A stretch of 64,000 nucleotides of DNA from UBA4717 sp045531795 (GTDB lineage Bacteria; Bacillota; Clostridia; Oscillospirales; CAG-272), in the NCBI GenBank assembly GCA_045531795.1, contig JAZSET010000028.1, positions 1-64,000 of the forward strand, given 5' to 3'. Position 1 is the stretch's first letter. Each line of letters starts with the position of its first letter. The position numbers and the translations under genes are program-made. Positions 34,317 through 43,250 of this stretch are shown in pieces. The notes under the pieces are model-generated. The model was not told the DNA's origin. It did no database searches and saw nothing but the letters and a program-made list of their open reading frames with translations.

Positions 34317-35591
34317 TTATTTCTTTTTCTTTGCAACAACTACAATTATAATTACTACAATTGCAGCTGCAACAATAGCCCAAACCCAAACAGGAATGCC
34401 TGCAGCGGGTTCTTCGTCAACAATAGGATCAACAGCTTCTGTGTCTTCAACAGCTTCTGTGTCTTCAACAGCTTCTGTGTCTTCAGTAGCCTCTGTGTCT
34501 TCAGTAGCTTCAGTATCTTCAGTAGCTTCTACATCTTCAGCAGCTTCTGTGTCTTCAGTAGCTTCTACATCTTCAGCAGCTTCTGTGTCTTCAGTAGCCT
34601 CTGTGTCTTCAGTAGCTTCTGTATCTTCAACAGCTTCTGTGTCTTCAACAGCTTCTGTGTCTTCAACGGCTTCTGTAGCCTTTGCAGCTTCTTCAGCAGC
34701 CTTCTTTTCAGCCTCAGCCTTAGCAGCGGCTTCAGCAGCAGCCTTTTCAGCCTCAGCCTTAGCAGCGGCTTCAGCAGCAGCCTTTTCAGCTTCAGCCTTA
34801 GCGGCAGCTTCAGCGGCAGCCTTTTCAGCAGCTAACTTTGCAGCCTCGTCAGCGTTTGTAGCGTCTGCAGAGGGAGCTGTAGAAGAAGAGCAATCCCATG
34901 CCTTTGCAGCTTCTTCTGATTCAAAGAAACCAAAGCCTGCGATGTAGCATACTGCCTCGGGATCTTCGTTATCTTCAAACATCTGGAGTCTGAACTGACG
35001 GATTGTGTTTTCTCCCCACATTGTACCATCTTCAAAGATGATGTCGCTGAGGTCAACAACAACTTCCTGCCATGTTCCGTCACCATTTACAATGTCAAAT
35101 GTTTTGATACCGCTCTTGAGGTTGGAAACGCCGAGAGGTTCAACGTCCTTGGAAGCCCAGAACTTAACATAGCTCATAATATAAGCTGCATCATTGTAAG
35201 CATACTTAATCTTGAGCCAGTTATACTTGGAGCCGTCAAGTGAAGGATTGTAGTATTCGCTGTCCCACTGATAGTAGTTATAGTCCATCATAGGAGCAAG
35301 AATCTGCTGTGTTTCTTCAATAGATACTGCAACGCAGGGAACGCCTTCATATGTAGTTTCTGTGAAGTAAACACCGGTCCAGGTTTCATAAACACCGGAA
35401 GGTGTCTTTACTGTAGGCTGAACGAATGCGTTATGGAACTTTGTTCCTGCATCGCCGGGATACATAATGTCCTTAGCTGTCCACTGTGTTCTACCGCCGG
35501 GAGCGGGAGCATCTAATGCGTTTGTAAGAACTGTTGCTGTTGAAATCATCATAATAACAGCAAGTACAATTGCTAAAATTCTGTTTTTCAT
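34317..35591 (-). CDS. Secreted, membrane-anchored protein with low-complexity repeats
   Basis: 424 residues from the ATG at 35591 (AAGGAGT before it). A signal peptide (residues 1-25, KNRILAIVLAVIMMISTATV) precedes a beta-rich domain (about 40-235) that I do not recognise; it has Trp/Tyr-rich segments (YNYYQWDSEYY) that would suit carbohydrate binding. Then come three copies of a 13-residue Ala/Lys/Glu unit (KAEAEKAAAEAAA), thirteen 6-residue units of the EAxEDT type, and a C-terminal membrane helix with a KKKK tail. It looks like a displayed domain on a stalk that spans the wall. Confidence 0.75.
   Translation of the reverse strand: MKNRILAIVLAVIMMISTATVLTNALDAPAPGGRTQWTAKDIMYPGDAGTKFHNAFVQPTVKTPSGVYETWTGVYFTETTYEGVPCVAVSIEETQQILAPMMDYNYYQWDSEYYNPSLDGSKYNWLKIKYAYNDAAYIMSYVKFWASKDVEPLGVSNLKSGIKTFDIVNGDGTWQEVVVDLSDIIFEDGTMWGENTIRQFRLQMFEDNEDPEAVCYIAGFGFFESEEAAKAWDCSSSTAPSADATNADEAAKLAAEKAAAEAAAKAEAEKAAAEAAAKAEAEKAAAEAAAKAEAEKKAAEEAAKATEAVEDTEAVEDTEAVEDTEATEDTEATEDTEAAEDVEATEDTEAAEDVEATEDTEATEDTEATEDTEAVEDTEAVEDTEAVDPIVDEEPAAGIPVWVWAIVAAAIVVIIIVVVAKKKK
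34430..34680 (-). repeat. Tandem 18-bp repeats encoding EAxEDT
   Basis: Thirteen in-frame 18-bp units plus a partial one, varying at the third residue (V, T or A) and occasionally the last (T or V). Units at both ends are EAVEDT, inner ones EATEDT or EAAEDV, indicating expansion by block duplication. Copy number may vary between strains. Confidence 0.9.
34690..34830 (-). repeat. Three 39-bp repeats encoding KAEAEKAAAEAAA
   Basis: Near-identical 39-bp units coding for an Ala-rich charged helix, adjacent to the EAxEDT block. Together they form the stalk of the secreted protein. Confidence 0.85.
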
Positions 35592-35622
35592 TTTTGAAAA
35601 ACTCCTTTCAAAATATTTGTTG

Positions 35623-35679
35623 CGGTACACGGTGTACCGACACACCTTATTATACCATATACCATATACCTATTGTCAA
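35623..35679 (-). promoter_or_regulatory. Promoter and palindromic operator of the secreted repeat protein
   Basis: Minus-strand TTGACA (35674-35679), 19 bp, TATAAT (35649-35654). The spacer is a repeat of TATATGG, so its length could change by slippage. CGGTACAC-G-GTGTACCG (35623-35639), a perfect 8-1-8 palindrome, lies just downstream of the start point where a repressor would bind. Confidence 0.7.
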
Positions 35680-35789
35680 TAGGTTTTCAAAATTTGAAAT
35701 ATTTTTTAGCTATATTTACAAAAAAGACAAGTATTTATGTGCATATCGACGATTTTTCTTTTCTTTCCGGATTAGTACAGTATAAAAAT

Positions 35790-35818
35790 AAAGAGAAGGG
35801 CTGTTTTCCCTCCTCTTT
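35790..35818 (-). terminator. Terminator of the DUF378 gene
   Basis: Minus-strand AAAGAGGAGGG...CCCTTCTCTTT then ATTTTTAT; one internal mismatch. Confidence 0.75.
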
Positions 35819-35833
35819 AAGTTTGAATTCTGA

Positions 35834-36049
35834 TCAGTTTTTTGATTCAATTTCGTCTTTTTCTCTGAAAAGGAGAGAAATGCACCAGATTCCGCAGAGT
35901 CCCACGAGGGTATAAATAATTCTGCTGATAGTAGATGCCTGTCCTCCGCAAAGCCAGGCGACAAGGTCAAATTTGAATATTCCGATGCTTCCCCAGTTGA
36001 GTGCACCGACAATGGTTAAAATCAGAGCAAGTCTGTCAAAAATAAGCAT
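35834..36049 (-). CDS. DUF378 small membrane protein
   Basis: 71 residues from the ATG at 36049, with AAAGGA before it. The family pattern ALILTIVGALNWGSIGIF and LSRIIYTLVGLCGIW-like second half give two membrane helices. DUF378 (YuzA-like) proteins are common in Firmicutes and have no known function. The gene is monocistronic. Confidence 0.85.
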   Translation of the reverse strand: MLIFDRLALILTIVGALNWGSIGIFKFDLVAWLCGGQASTISRIIYTLVGLCGIWCISLLFREKDEIESKN

Positions 36050-36159
36050 AGTGTTTCCTTTCATTGAGAGGATGCCTAAAGGCTCTCAAATTATTTGTTT
36101 TCCACGATAAGTCATGGGTTATTACTATTATCTCTTCATTTTTTAATTTTATTCATTTA

Positions 36160-36196
36160 TAAAAAACATAGGACAGCCATTAAAGCTGTCCTATGT
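36160..36196 (-). terminator. Terminator of the ABC importer operon
   Basis: Minus-strand CATAGGACAGC-N7-GCTGTCCTATG then TTTTTT (36161-36195). Confidence 0.9.
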
Positions 36197-36211
36197 ATAT
36201 GGGTAACAAAA

Positions 36212-37735
36212 TTATTTTTTCTTTTCGGCTTGGAAATTCTTTTTAACTGTTTTCCATGCGTGCATAGCAAGTGCAGCGGCGATAACACCGTAAGAAATAA
36301 ACATTCTTATATATTCGCTTATTGCCGAGTCACCAACCAGCTTTGTTGCGGCAAGAGGAGCTACAACAAAGAGTGTATGGAAGAGTATAACACCTAAAAT
36401 AGCGTGCTTGTTGCTTGATTTCTGAACGCTTGCGCCACCAACAAGCAGAGCAGCAACTGAGTAAAGACCAACGTTTGTCTGCTGCTGAATGGTATTGAAT
36501 GTACCAAGGTTCTGGAGGAATATAAGCTGACCCCAGGCTGCAAGCACGGTTGAGATGCAGGTTGCAATTATTCTTGTGCGGTTTACATTTATTCCCGCAG
36601 AGGTTGCAACTGCTCGGTTCTGACCAACTGTTCTCATATCCTGACCAAGCTTTGTAGATAAGAGCCAGTTATTGATAGAGCAGAATACAAAGATTATTGC
36701 ATAGGTACAAGCGGGAAGTCTTACGCTTGAGGCAATTTTTTCCACAGCGGGAATTTGCGCGAGACCTACAATAAGAGCTGTAGCAATTATTCCTGCAAGA
36801 GGGCGAACAAAGCTTTGCTTCTTAATAACAGCCAGAATGAGTTTTACGGCAAACACTATAATAGCAACAACACCAATGAGAACAATGGCATTTGAAAGAA
36901 GTACTCTTGTCTGACCGAACAGACTGTCAAGCTTATAAGCAACGGGAGCAAGTGCGTTCACAAATGCAGGTACGCCTGTGCCGTTTGCTATAGCAGTTTC
37001 AAGTGTTGTTACAACATACTGTACAAGGAATGATACTGCAAAGAGAATTGCCGAGATTATCATTGTAACAATGCTCTTTGTCTTGTTCAAATCCTGCTTC
37101 TTTATAGTCTTGTATATCATAAGTGCAAGTTGCCATACAAAGAAGATTACAGCGGCAAACATCACCGTCTGAAGAAGACTTATGTCATCAAGTGAATACT
37201 TGAGTGAGTTTGAAAGGTCAAATGCGTTTCTCAGACCAAATCCGCGGGGGAGAAGATTGGGATCATCAAAGGGAATGAGCCCGCCGATGATATAAAGCAC
37301 AAAAAGCTTGTAAAGACCGTCTGCAAAGTAACCGATTACAAGACCGGTAATCATTTCGGAGCCCTTGGTTTTATTATATAAAAGACCGACGAGAATACCG
37401 AAGATAATTGCGAGAGGGGTTGCTATAAGTGCTGTTAAAAGGAGAGCTTCAATTCCGGTAAAGCCCCAGTGAACAACCCAGAATATTGCAATCTGGGATG
37501 CCATGGCACCAACAACGATACCGAAGTTAAGACCGAGTCCTGCAAGAACAGGGATAATAAGAGAAAGAACGAGACAGGCGTTTCTGCCGAGTCTTGTAAA
37601 CAGTTCGCCCGAAACATATGATACATCAACGCCCGAGTAACCGATACAGAAGATACACAGCACTGCAAAGAGAACAAGTACCTTGTTTTCAAAAAGCCAG
37701 CTGCCAAAGCTTGAAAGAAACTTCTTATTCTTCAC
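36212..37735 (-). CDS. ABC importer permease 2 (BPD_transp_2 family)
   Basis: 507 residues, starting at GTG (37735) with GGAGG 8 nt upstream; the GTG at 37744 lies inside that ribosome site. About ten membrane helices. ISTVLAAWGQLIFLQNLG, NVGLYSVAALLVGGASVQKSS and AVATSAGINVNRTRI are the conserved loop that meets the ATPase. It belongs to the permeases of ribose/nucleoside-type ABC importers. The coding end of permease 1 overlaps its first 11 nt. Confidence 0.88.
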   Translation of the reverse strand: MKNKKFLSSFGSWLFENKVLVLFAVLCIFCIGYSGVDVSYVSGELFTRLGRNACLVLSLIIPVLAGLGLNFGIVVGAMASQIAIFWVVHWGFTGIEALLLTALIATPLAIIFGILVGLLYNKTKGSEMITGLVIGYFADGLYKLFVLYIIGGLIPFDDPNLLPRGFGLRNAFDLSNSLKYSLDDISLLQTVMFAAVIFFVWQLALMIYKTIKKQDLNKTKSIVTMIISAILFAVSFLVQYVVTTLETAIANGTGVPAFVNALAPVAYKLDSLFGQTRVLLSNAIVLIGVVAIIVFAVKLILAVIKKQSFVRPLAGIIATALIVGLAQIPAVEKIASSVRLPACTYAIIFVFCSINNWLLSTKLGQDMRTVGQNRAVATSAGINVNRTRIIATCISTVLAAWGQLIFLQNLGTFNTIQQQTNVGLYSVAALLVGGASVQKSSNKHAILGVILFHTLFVVAPLAATKLVGDSAISEYIRMFISYGVIAAALAMHAWKTVKKNFQAEKKK

Positions 37736-38822
37736 TCGAAACACCTCCCTTTACCTTTGTGAGGGCATAAAGGATAACGCCGTTCTGAATTATCTGACGC
37801 ATTGTGTCCGAAATGTCTGTGCCCTGAAGCATAACATTGGAAAGAGGCGGCGTCAGAATTATAAGTCCTTGGAACAGGAAAGTACCTATAATTACGTGGC
37901 TGATTTTTGCTTTTCTTGTAGTTGCACCGCCGATAAGTACTGCGGCAACACACTGGAATCCCATTGCAAGAGGTGCGGAATATGCCTGAATAAATCCATA
38001 TCCCTGAGCATAAATGATAATGCCGATAGCACCGAGTGCTGTTGAAATGGCAATACCGCGTATTCTCATTTTATCAACATTTATACCGCTTGCACGGGCA
38101 AACTGAGGATTGCTTCCTGCGGCTGTGATAGCCTTACCTGTTTTTGTTTTCATAAACATAAATACTAAGAAGCACATCAGAAGAACAACTATAATGAGTC
38201 CTGTGGGTATGTAAATACCTGCGGAAACACCCTCTTTTTCAAAAAGCGTAAAGCCGCCGGCTTTATAAAGAACTCCGCCAAAGGATGTATTAAGGTTGAT
38301 CTGGTTACGAACGCCCTTACCGCCGATAGCCCAGGTGATGATACCGCTTGTAAAGGGAGCTGTAAACCATACTATACTCATAAGGTAGATTGCCGAATAA
38401 CCGACATATGTTGTAACGGTCATTTCATCGCCCTTAACTCTGTTGAGGAGCATACCATAAGCAACACCTACAAACCAGGCAATTACAGCACCTACAACTA
38501 TTGCGAAAAGGATCGCTGCCCAGGGGCCAAAGCCCGGGAGAACTGCGTCAACTTTTACTGCAATATCAAATTCAATTGAGAGAAGTCCGCTTAAGATACC
38601 GCAGACAATACCAAGGCTTACACCGAAGTTAGGACCGACACCGCACTGAATGGAGGGAACCATAGCAAGAGCGAGGATGCCCCACATTCCCCAATATTTG
38701 ATAACACTTCCGAGGTATGAGAGTACATCAAGCTTGTACACTCCCATAAGCACAACAATCAGGAGGAAGAAAGCGAAGATTATAAGACGGGGGATGTTCA
38801 TATTCTTAAGTTTTTTAAGCAT
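37725..38822 (-). CDS. ABC importer permease 1 (BPD_transp_2 family)
   Basis: 365 residues. It has membrane helices throughout and the ATPase-facing loop with GSNPQFARASGINVDKMRIRGIAISTALGAIG and CVAAVLIGGATTRKAK. It pairs with permease 2 to form the channel. The start ATG overlaps the ATPase stop (TGATG), so translation is coupled. Confidence 0.88.
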   Translation of the reverse strand: MLKKLKNMNIPRLIIFAFFLLIVVLMGVYKLDVLSYLGSVIKYWGMWGILALAMVPSIQCGVGPNFGVSLGIVCGILSGLLSIEFDIAVKVDAVLPGFGPWAAILFAIVVGAVIAWFVGVAYGMLLNRVKGDEMTVTTYVGYSAIYLMSIVWFTAPFTSGIITWAIGGKGVRNQINLNTSFGGVLYKAGGFTLFEKEGVSAGIYIPTGLIIVVLLMCFLVFMFMKTKTGKAITAAGSNPQFARASGINVDKMRIRGIAISTALGAIGIIIYAQGYGFIQAYSAPLAMGFQCVAAVLIGGATTRKAKISHVIIGTFLFQGLIILTPPLSNVMLQGTDISDTMRQIIQNGVILYALTKVKGGVSSEE

Positions 38823-40417
38823 CAGTCTTCACTCCTTTCCTTACTTCCCGACATAGCAAGACCGTATTTTGCATCAGAGTCGTTTGGCGCAAGCATAGCG
38901 GTCAGTTTTCCGTCGGCAACAATGGCTATTCTGTCGCTTAAGCTGCGAAGCTCGTTAAGCTCTGAGCTTACAACAATGATTGTAAGTCCTGCTTCGCGGT
39001 TAAGTTTCACAAGTAATTCAAGCACAAGCTTCTTTGCACCGATATCTATTCCTCGTGTAGGCTCAGATACGATAAGAAGCTTGGGATTGAGCGCAAGAGC
39101 GCGGGCAAGACAAACTTTCTGCTGATTACCGCCCGAAAGACGGCCTACATACTGAGACGGACCTGTGCAACGGATATCAAGCTTCTGTATCATTTCATTT
39201 GCAAATGCTTCTGCTGCTTTTGCATCATAAAGCTTAACGGGACCAATTTTATTTAAGAAGTTTTCTTTAATCTGCATTGCAGTAAAGACAATATTCTGCT
39301 CAATGGTTTCTTCAAGCAGAAGACCAACTCCGCGTCTGTCTTCGGAAACAAATGCAATACCCTTGTTAAGCGCATCACCAAGAACGGTGGGATTTATCTT
39401 CTGACCGTCAAAGGTGATATCGCCGATAGATTCATAAAGGCCAAGGATACCGTTGGGAATACCGACCTTGCCCTGTCCGGCAAGACCGCCAATACCGAGG
39501 ATTTCACCGCGTCTGACATCAAGGTCAATGCCGTTGACCTTTTCACCCGGCATTGCGACGTGATAGTTTTTAAGAGAGAGAATAATATCGTCATCGTTAA
39601 GTGTGCGGTTGTCAACACTGTCTTCAACAAGCTTTTCAACTGCACGGCCAATCATAAGCTCAGCCACACGCGTAGCTGTAGTTTCTTTTGTGATGAGTCT
39701 GTCAACGAGTGTACCGTCTCTTAAAATGGTCATACTGTCTGTTACATTCATAACCTCGTCTATTCTGTGGGTGATGAATATAATGGCGATGCCCTTTTCT
39801 GCAATTGTGCGCATTGCTTCAAGGAGTCTTTCAGCTTCGCTTTCGGTAAGCACCGCTGTAGGCTCGTCAAATATAAGAATCTGCATACCCTCCTTGTCGA
39901 TTTCTCGTGCAATTTCAATAAACTGCATATAACCGACAGGCATACCTTTTACAATGGTATCTTCGGGAATATTAAGTCCGATTGTATCAAGCGCATTACG
40001 GGCATCTTTTGCCATAGCAACATTGTCAAGAGATTCAAGCTTTTTGCCAAAAATGGCACTTGCTATGGTAGGTGTTGTAATTTCTCTTCCTACTTTGATA
40101 TTTTCTGTTATGTTGAAGCCCGGAATCAGCATAAATTCCTGATGAACCATACCAATACCGAGTTCCATTGCTTTTTGCGGAGAGTCTATGTTTACGGCCT
40201 GACCGTTTACTTCAATGACTCCCTTGAAGCCGCCGGTATTGTGTATAACCGGCATACCGAAAAGAATATTCATAAGAGTAGACTTTCCCGCACCGTTTTC
40301 GCCCATAAGAGCGTGAATTTCACCGGGAGCTATGTGCAAATCAACGCCCTTTAGAACCTTGTTGCCATAGTACTCTTTTTCAATTCCCTTCATGCTTAAC
40401 ACATAAGGTGTACTCAT
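38822..40417 (-). CDS. ABC importer ATPase with two nucleotide-binding domains
   Basis: 531 residues from the ATG at 40417 (AAAGGA upstream). The N-terminal domain has Walker A GENGAGKST and Walker B ILIFDEPTAVL. The C-terminal domain has a degenerate Walker A (GLAGQGKVG) but an intact signature (LSGGNQQKVCLARAL). This matches RbsA/YufO-type ATPases where one site is weakened. About 200 bp separate it from the binding-protein gene, containing two hairpins that may lower its expression relative to the binding protein. Confidence 0.92.
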   Translation of the reverse strand: MSTPYVLSMKGIEKEYYGNKVLKGVDLHIAPGEIHALMGENGAGKSTLMNILFGMPVIHNTGGFKGVIEVNGQAVNIDSPQKAMELGIGMVHQEFMLIPGFNITENIKVGREITTPTIASAIFGKKLESLDNVAMAKDARNALDTIGLNIPEDTIVKGMPVGYMQFIEIAREIDKEGMQILIFDEPTAVLTESEAERLLEAMRTIAEKGIAIIFITHRIDEVMNVTDSMTILRDGTLVDRLITKETTATRVAELMIGRAVEKLVEDSVDNRTLNDDDIILSLKNYHVAMPGEKVNGIDLDVRRGEILGIGGLAGQGKVGIPNGILGLYESIGDITFDGQKINPTVLGDALNKGIAFVSEDRRGVGLLLEETIEQNIVFTAMQIKENFLNKIGPVKLYDAKAAEAFANEMIQKLDIRCTGPSQYVGRLSGGNQQKVCLARALALNPKLLIVSEPTRGIDIGAKKLVLELLVKLNREAGLTIIVVSSELNELRSLSDRIAIVADGKLTAMLAPNDSDAKYGLAMSGSKERSED

Positions 40418-40487
40418 TTTGTTCTGTCCTTTCATTTTTGTTGAGGCTTTATTATTGCAGTTGTTTATTTGTTTTGCTACAATAATC

Positions 40488-40572
40488 TGTGCACATAAAG
40501 AATGTGCACACATTGACATAGCGAAACACTATGCATTGGAAACGCCCACCGAGTGCACTGCAATCAGCGGGC
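40488..40572 (-). promoter_or_regulatory. Hairpins between binding-protein and ATPase genes
   Basis: TGTGCACA occurs twice (40488-40495, 40503-40510) and can form a 9-bp hairpin. A second stem (40544-40552 with 40564-40572, including two G-T pairs) lies upstream of it on the minus strand. Neither has a T-run, so partial attenuation or 3'-end protection of the binding-protein message is likelier than termination. Confidence 0.5.
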
Positions 40573-40616
40573 ATTTTCGACCTAACCGATATTTACCTAA
40601 ATGTTATAGGGTTATA

Positions 40617-41780
40617 TTAGAAATCGTAGAAGGGGCAGAGAAGCATGTAGAAGTTTTCAATCGGCTTGTCGCCTTCAATGTAATTGGAAATTGCAACTTC
40701 TTCGCCGCCGAGCTTTCTGAGAGAAGCAAAGAATTCTTCTTCGTCAAGTTTGCCGTCTGTCTTGCCTTCGCAGTACTTAACAGCATAATCATAGCCTGCT
40801 TCAATCATAAGCATATTAACAGGTGTGCCCCATGTGGACATTCTGCCTTCGTTGCCGTATTCAGCAACCTTATCCTTGATAGCACCGAGGATGTATTCTA
40901 CATCACCTTCGTGACCAGCTGTGGAAATTGCGAATGCAGAGGGATAGCCGTGGTAAGGGCTGGGGCAGCACTGCTGCGGGAATATAGCACCGAGTTCAGC
41001 ACACTGAAGAATGAGGGGTTCCTGCATTGAGCAGTTTGTTGAGAAGAATGCTGTATCCTTGCCGTACTGGTCAACATAAACTTTGATGTTTTCTGTGATC
41101 CAAGCCTGTGCACCTGTTACACCAGCGTCGCCTGTCGGGTCGGGAGCAGTTGCTTCAACATACTGGATGCCGAGTTCTTCACATCTCTTTTCGAAGAGTT
41201 CCTTACGTGCGCTGATTGTAGCGTAGCCAAGGTGACGCTCGAATGATACGTGAACGAATGTCTTAGCGCCCATCTTGTGAGCCTGGTCGATAATTGTTGT
41301 ACCCATAGCGATTTCGTCAACGAGCATACAGATATCTGCTGCTGCTGCGATAACTGCAGGGTCTTCTGCACAAACACCTGTTACGAACAGGATGTCGTCA
41401 CGGGTTTCCTTAACCTTGTTGATAGCTGCTGTTGCGCCGGGAACTGCCTGAACAAAGATAATAGCCTTTACTGCAGGGTCAGATGCCATATTTGTAACAG
41501 TAGCGATTGTCTGCTCTGTTTCAGAGGAGAAGTTATCGGGATATGTAGCTGTAACTACGATGTCGGGATAAGCTTCCTTGAGCTTCTGAGCAGCCTGATA
41601 CTCTTCCTCGCCCTGAGAAACAGTACCTGTGATGATACCGATCTTATATGCAGCGGTATCTTCATTTTCTACGGAGTCAGCAACTGAATCTTCATTGCTG
41701 ACTACGGGTTCTACATTGCCGCAAGCTACTACTGAGAGAAGCATAACGAGCGCAAGAAGAATCGCAAGAATCTTTTTCAT
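40617..41780 (-). CDS. DUF3798 substrate-binding lipoprotein of the ABC importer
   Basis: 387 residues from the ATG at 41780, AAGGAG before it. A lipoprotein signal ends at LLSVVACG (Cys20), then YKIGIITGTVSQGEEEY opens a periplasmic-binding-protein fold of the sugar/BMP type, which matches DUF3798. It captures a small solute outside the membrane for the two permeases. The ligand is unknown; homologous BMP-type systems carry nucleosides or related compounds. Confidence 0.85.
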   Translation of the reverse strand: MKKILAILLALVMLLSVVACGNVEPVVSNEDSVADSVENEDTAAYKIGIITGTVSQGEEEYQAAQKLKEAYPDIVVTATYPDNFSSETEQTIATVTNMASDPAVKAIIFVQAVPGATAAINKVKETRDDILFVTGVCAEDPAVIAAAADICMLVDEIAMGTTIIDQAHKMGAKTFVHVSFERHLGYATISARKELFEKRCEELGIQYVEATAPDPTGDAGVTGAQAWITENIKVYVDQYGKDTAFFSTNCSMQEPLILQCAELGAIFPQQCCPSPYHGYPSAFAISTAGHEGDVEYILGAIKDKVAEYGNEGRMSTWGTPVNMLMIEAGYDYAVKYCEGKTDGKLDEEEFFASLRKLGGEEVAISNYIEGDKPIENFYMLLCPFYDF

Positions 41781-41850
41781 GATTAAAATCTCCTTAAAAT
41801 GTTTATTTGCCTGCAAAAAGCAGGCATATATCGGTTACTTGGTATAACTA

Positions 41851-41879
41851 ATTTTATCAAAAATCCGTATGAAATGCAA
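41851..41879 (-). promoter_or_regulatory. Promoter of the ABC importer operon
   Basis: Minus-strand TTGCAT (41874-41879), 17 bp, TAAAAT (41851-41856). A GCCTGC-N5-GCAGGC hairpin (about 41811-41827) lies in the leader. Confidence 0.65.
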
Positions 41880-42017
41880 TAGTATTTAAAACTTTTTGAC
41901 TATTTGCACAAATTGGCGGTGCTGTTTTGAAGCATTATTGCCAAAAAAATAACAATGTTTAAAAGTCGTTTTTACATAAATTTACTAAATTCCACAAATT
42001 GATTCGAATAATGAGAA

Positions 42018-42040
42018 AGAAAGGAGTCTGAAAAGACTCC
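42018..42040 (-). terminator. Terminator of the sugar-nucleotide operon
   Basis: Minus-strand GGGAGTCT-TTTC-AGACTCC then TTTCTTTCT (stem about 42023-42040). Confidence 0.75.
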
Positions 42041-42046
42041 CTTAAA

Positions 42047-43231
42047 TCAATATTTTCGCCATACCATTTTGTTTACGACGCCGGTGTAGCTCTGGATTAT
42101 CTTTACCACCTTTGTTGATACATTTTCCTCAACATATGTGGGAACGGGAATGCCGTAATCGCTGTTTTCATTCATCTGTACAGCCGTGTCAACTGCCTGA
42201 AGCAGACCGCTTTCATCAATTCCGGCAAGAATGAAGCAAGCCTTATCAAGCGCCTCGGGGCGCTCGGTCGATGTGCGTATGCATACTGCGGGGAAAGGAT
42301 GTCCGACAGAGGTGAAGAAGCTTGATTCTTCGGGGAGAGTTCCCGAATCGGATACAACCGCAAAGGCATTCATCTGAAGCTTGTTATAGTCGTGGAAGCC
42401 CAAAGGCTCGTGACGAATCACCCTGCTGTCAAGCTTAAAGCCTGATTCTTCAAGCCTTTTTTTACTTCTTGGGTGGCAGGAATACAGTATCGGCATATCG
42501 TATTTTTCAGCCATTTTGTTTATTGCATTAAACAGTGAAGTAAAGTTCTTTTCCGTGTCGATATTTTCCTCTCTGTGTGCAGAAAGAAGAATGTATTTTT
42601 TTGCTTCGAGGCCAAGCTTTGTAAGAATATCGCTTTTTTCAATATCCGCCAGGTTTTCGTGAAGCACTTCTGCCATTGGCGAGCCTGTAACATATGTGCG
42701 TTCCTTGGGTAGTCCGCATTCGTGGAGATAACGGCGGGCGTGCTCTGAGTACGCAAGGTTTACATCCGAAATAATGTCAACTATTCTGCGGTTTGTTTCC
42801 TCGGGCAAGCACTCATCCTTGCATCTGTTGCCTGCTTCCATATGGAAAATCGGAATATGGAGTCTCTTTGCGGCAATCGCAGATAAGCAGGAGTTTGTGT
42901 CTCCAAGTATAAGCAGGGCGTCTGGCTTTATCTGGCTCATAAGCTTATATGAACAGTTGATAATATTACCTACAGTTGCACCGAGGTCATCGCCTACGGC
43001 ATCCATATATACTTCAGGATTTTCAAGCTTCAGGTCGTGGAAAAACACACCGTTTAAATTATAGTCATAGTTTTGCCCGGTATGAGCAAGCACACAGTCA
43101 AAGTATTTACGGCATTTGTTGATAACCGCCGCAAGCCGGATTATTTCGGGGCGGGTACCGACAATAATGAGAAGCTTTAATTTGCCGTTGTCCTTAAATT
43201 TTACATCGCTGTAATCAAGTTTGATTTCCAT
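42047..43231 (-). CDS. capG: UDP-N-acetylglucosamine 2-epimerase-family protein CapG
   Basis: 394 residues from the ATG at 43231 with GAGG 9 nt before it. It has the non-hydrolysing 2-epimerase pattern: VGTRPEIIRLAAVI, GDTNSCLSAIAAKR, HMEAGNRCKDECLPEETNRRIVD and SDSGTLPEESSFF. Lying after capF and with capE in the operon, it fits Staphylococcus CapG, which makes UDP-L-FucNAc from the CapF product. A second, more WecB-like epimerase is encoded three genes upstream. Confidence 0.85.
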   Translation of the reverse strand: MEIKLDYSDVKFKDNGKLKLLIIVGTRPEIIRLAAVINKCRKYFDCVLAHTGQNYDYNLNGVFFHDLKLENPEVYMDAVGDDLGATVGNIINCSYKLMSQIKPDALLILGDTNSCLSAIAAKRLHIPIFHMEAGNRCKDECLPEETNRRIVDIISDVNLAYSEHARRYLHECGLPKERTYVTGSPMAEVLHENLADIEKSDILTKLGLEAKKYILLSAHREENIDTEKNFTSLFNAINKMAEKYDMPILYSCHPRSKKRLEESGFKLDSRVIRHEPLGFHDYNKLQMNAFAVVSDSGTLPEESSFFTSVGHPFPAVCIRTSTERPEALDKACFILAGIDESGLLQAVDTAVQMNENSDYGIPVPTYVEENVSTKVVKIIQSYTGVVNKMVWRKY

Positions 43232-43250
43232 AGTTATATACCTCGTATAA

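Noticed and set aside
34430..34830. CRISPR array
   Set aside because: The repeats are in-frame, adjacent without spacers and encode a protein stalk. No cas gene is present.
34396..34947. Ser/Ala-rich open frame opposite the repeat region
   Set aside because: It is the reverse reading of the EAxEDT and Ala-rich repeats; low complexity keeps the frame open without a ribosome site.
35716..36012. Minus-strand frame overlapping DUF378
   Set aside because: A shifted reading of the DUF378 gene with no start signal; the DUF378 frame has a clear family match and ribosome site.
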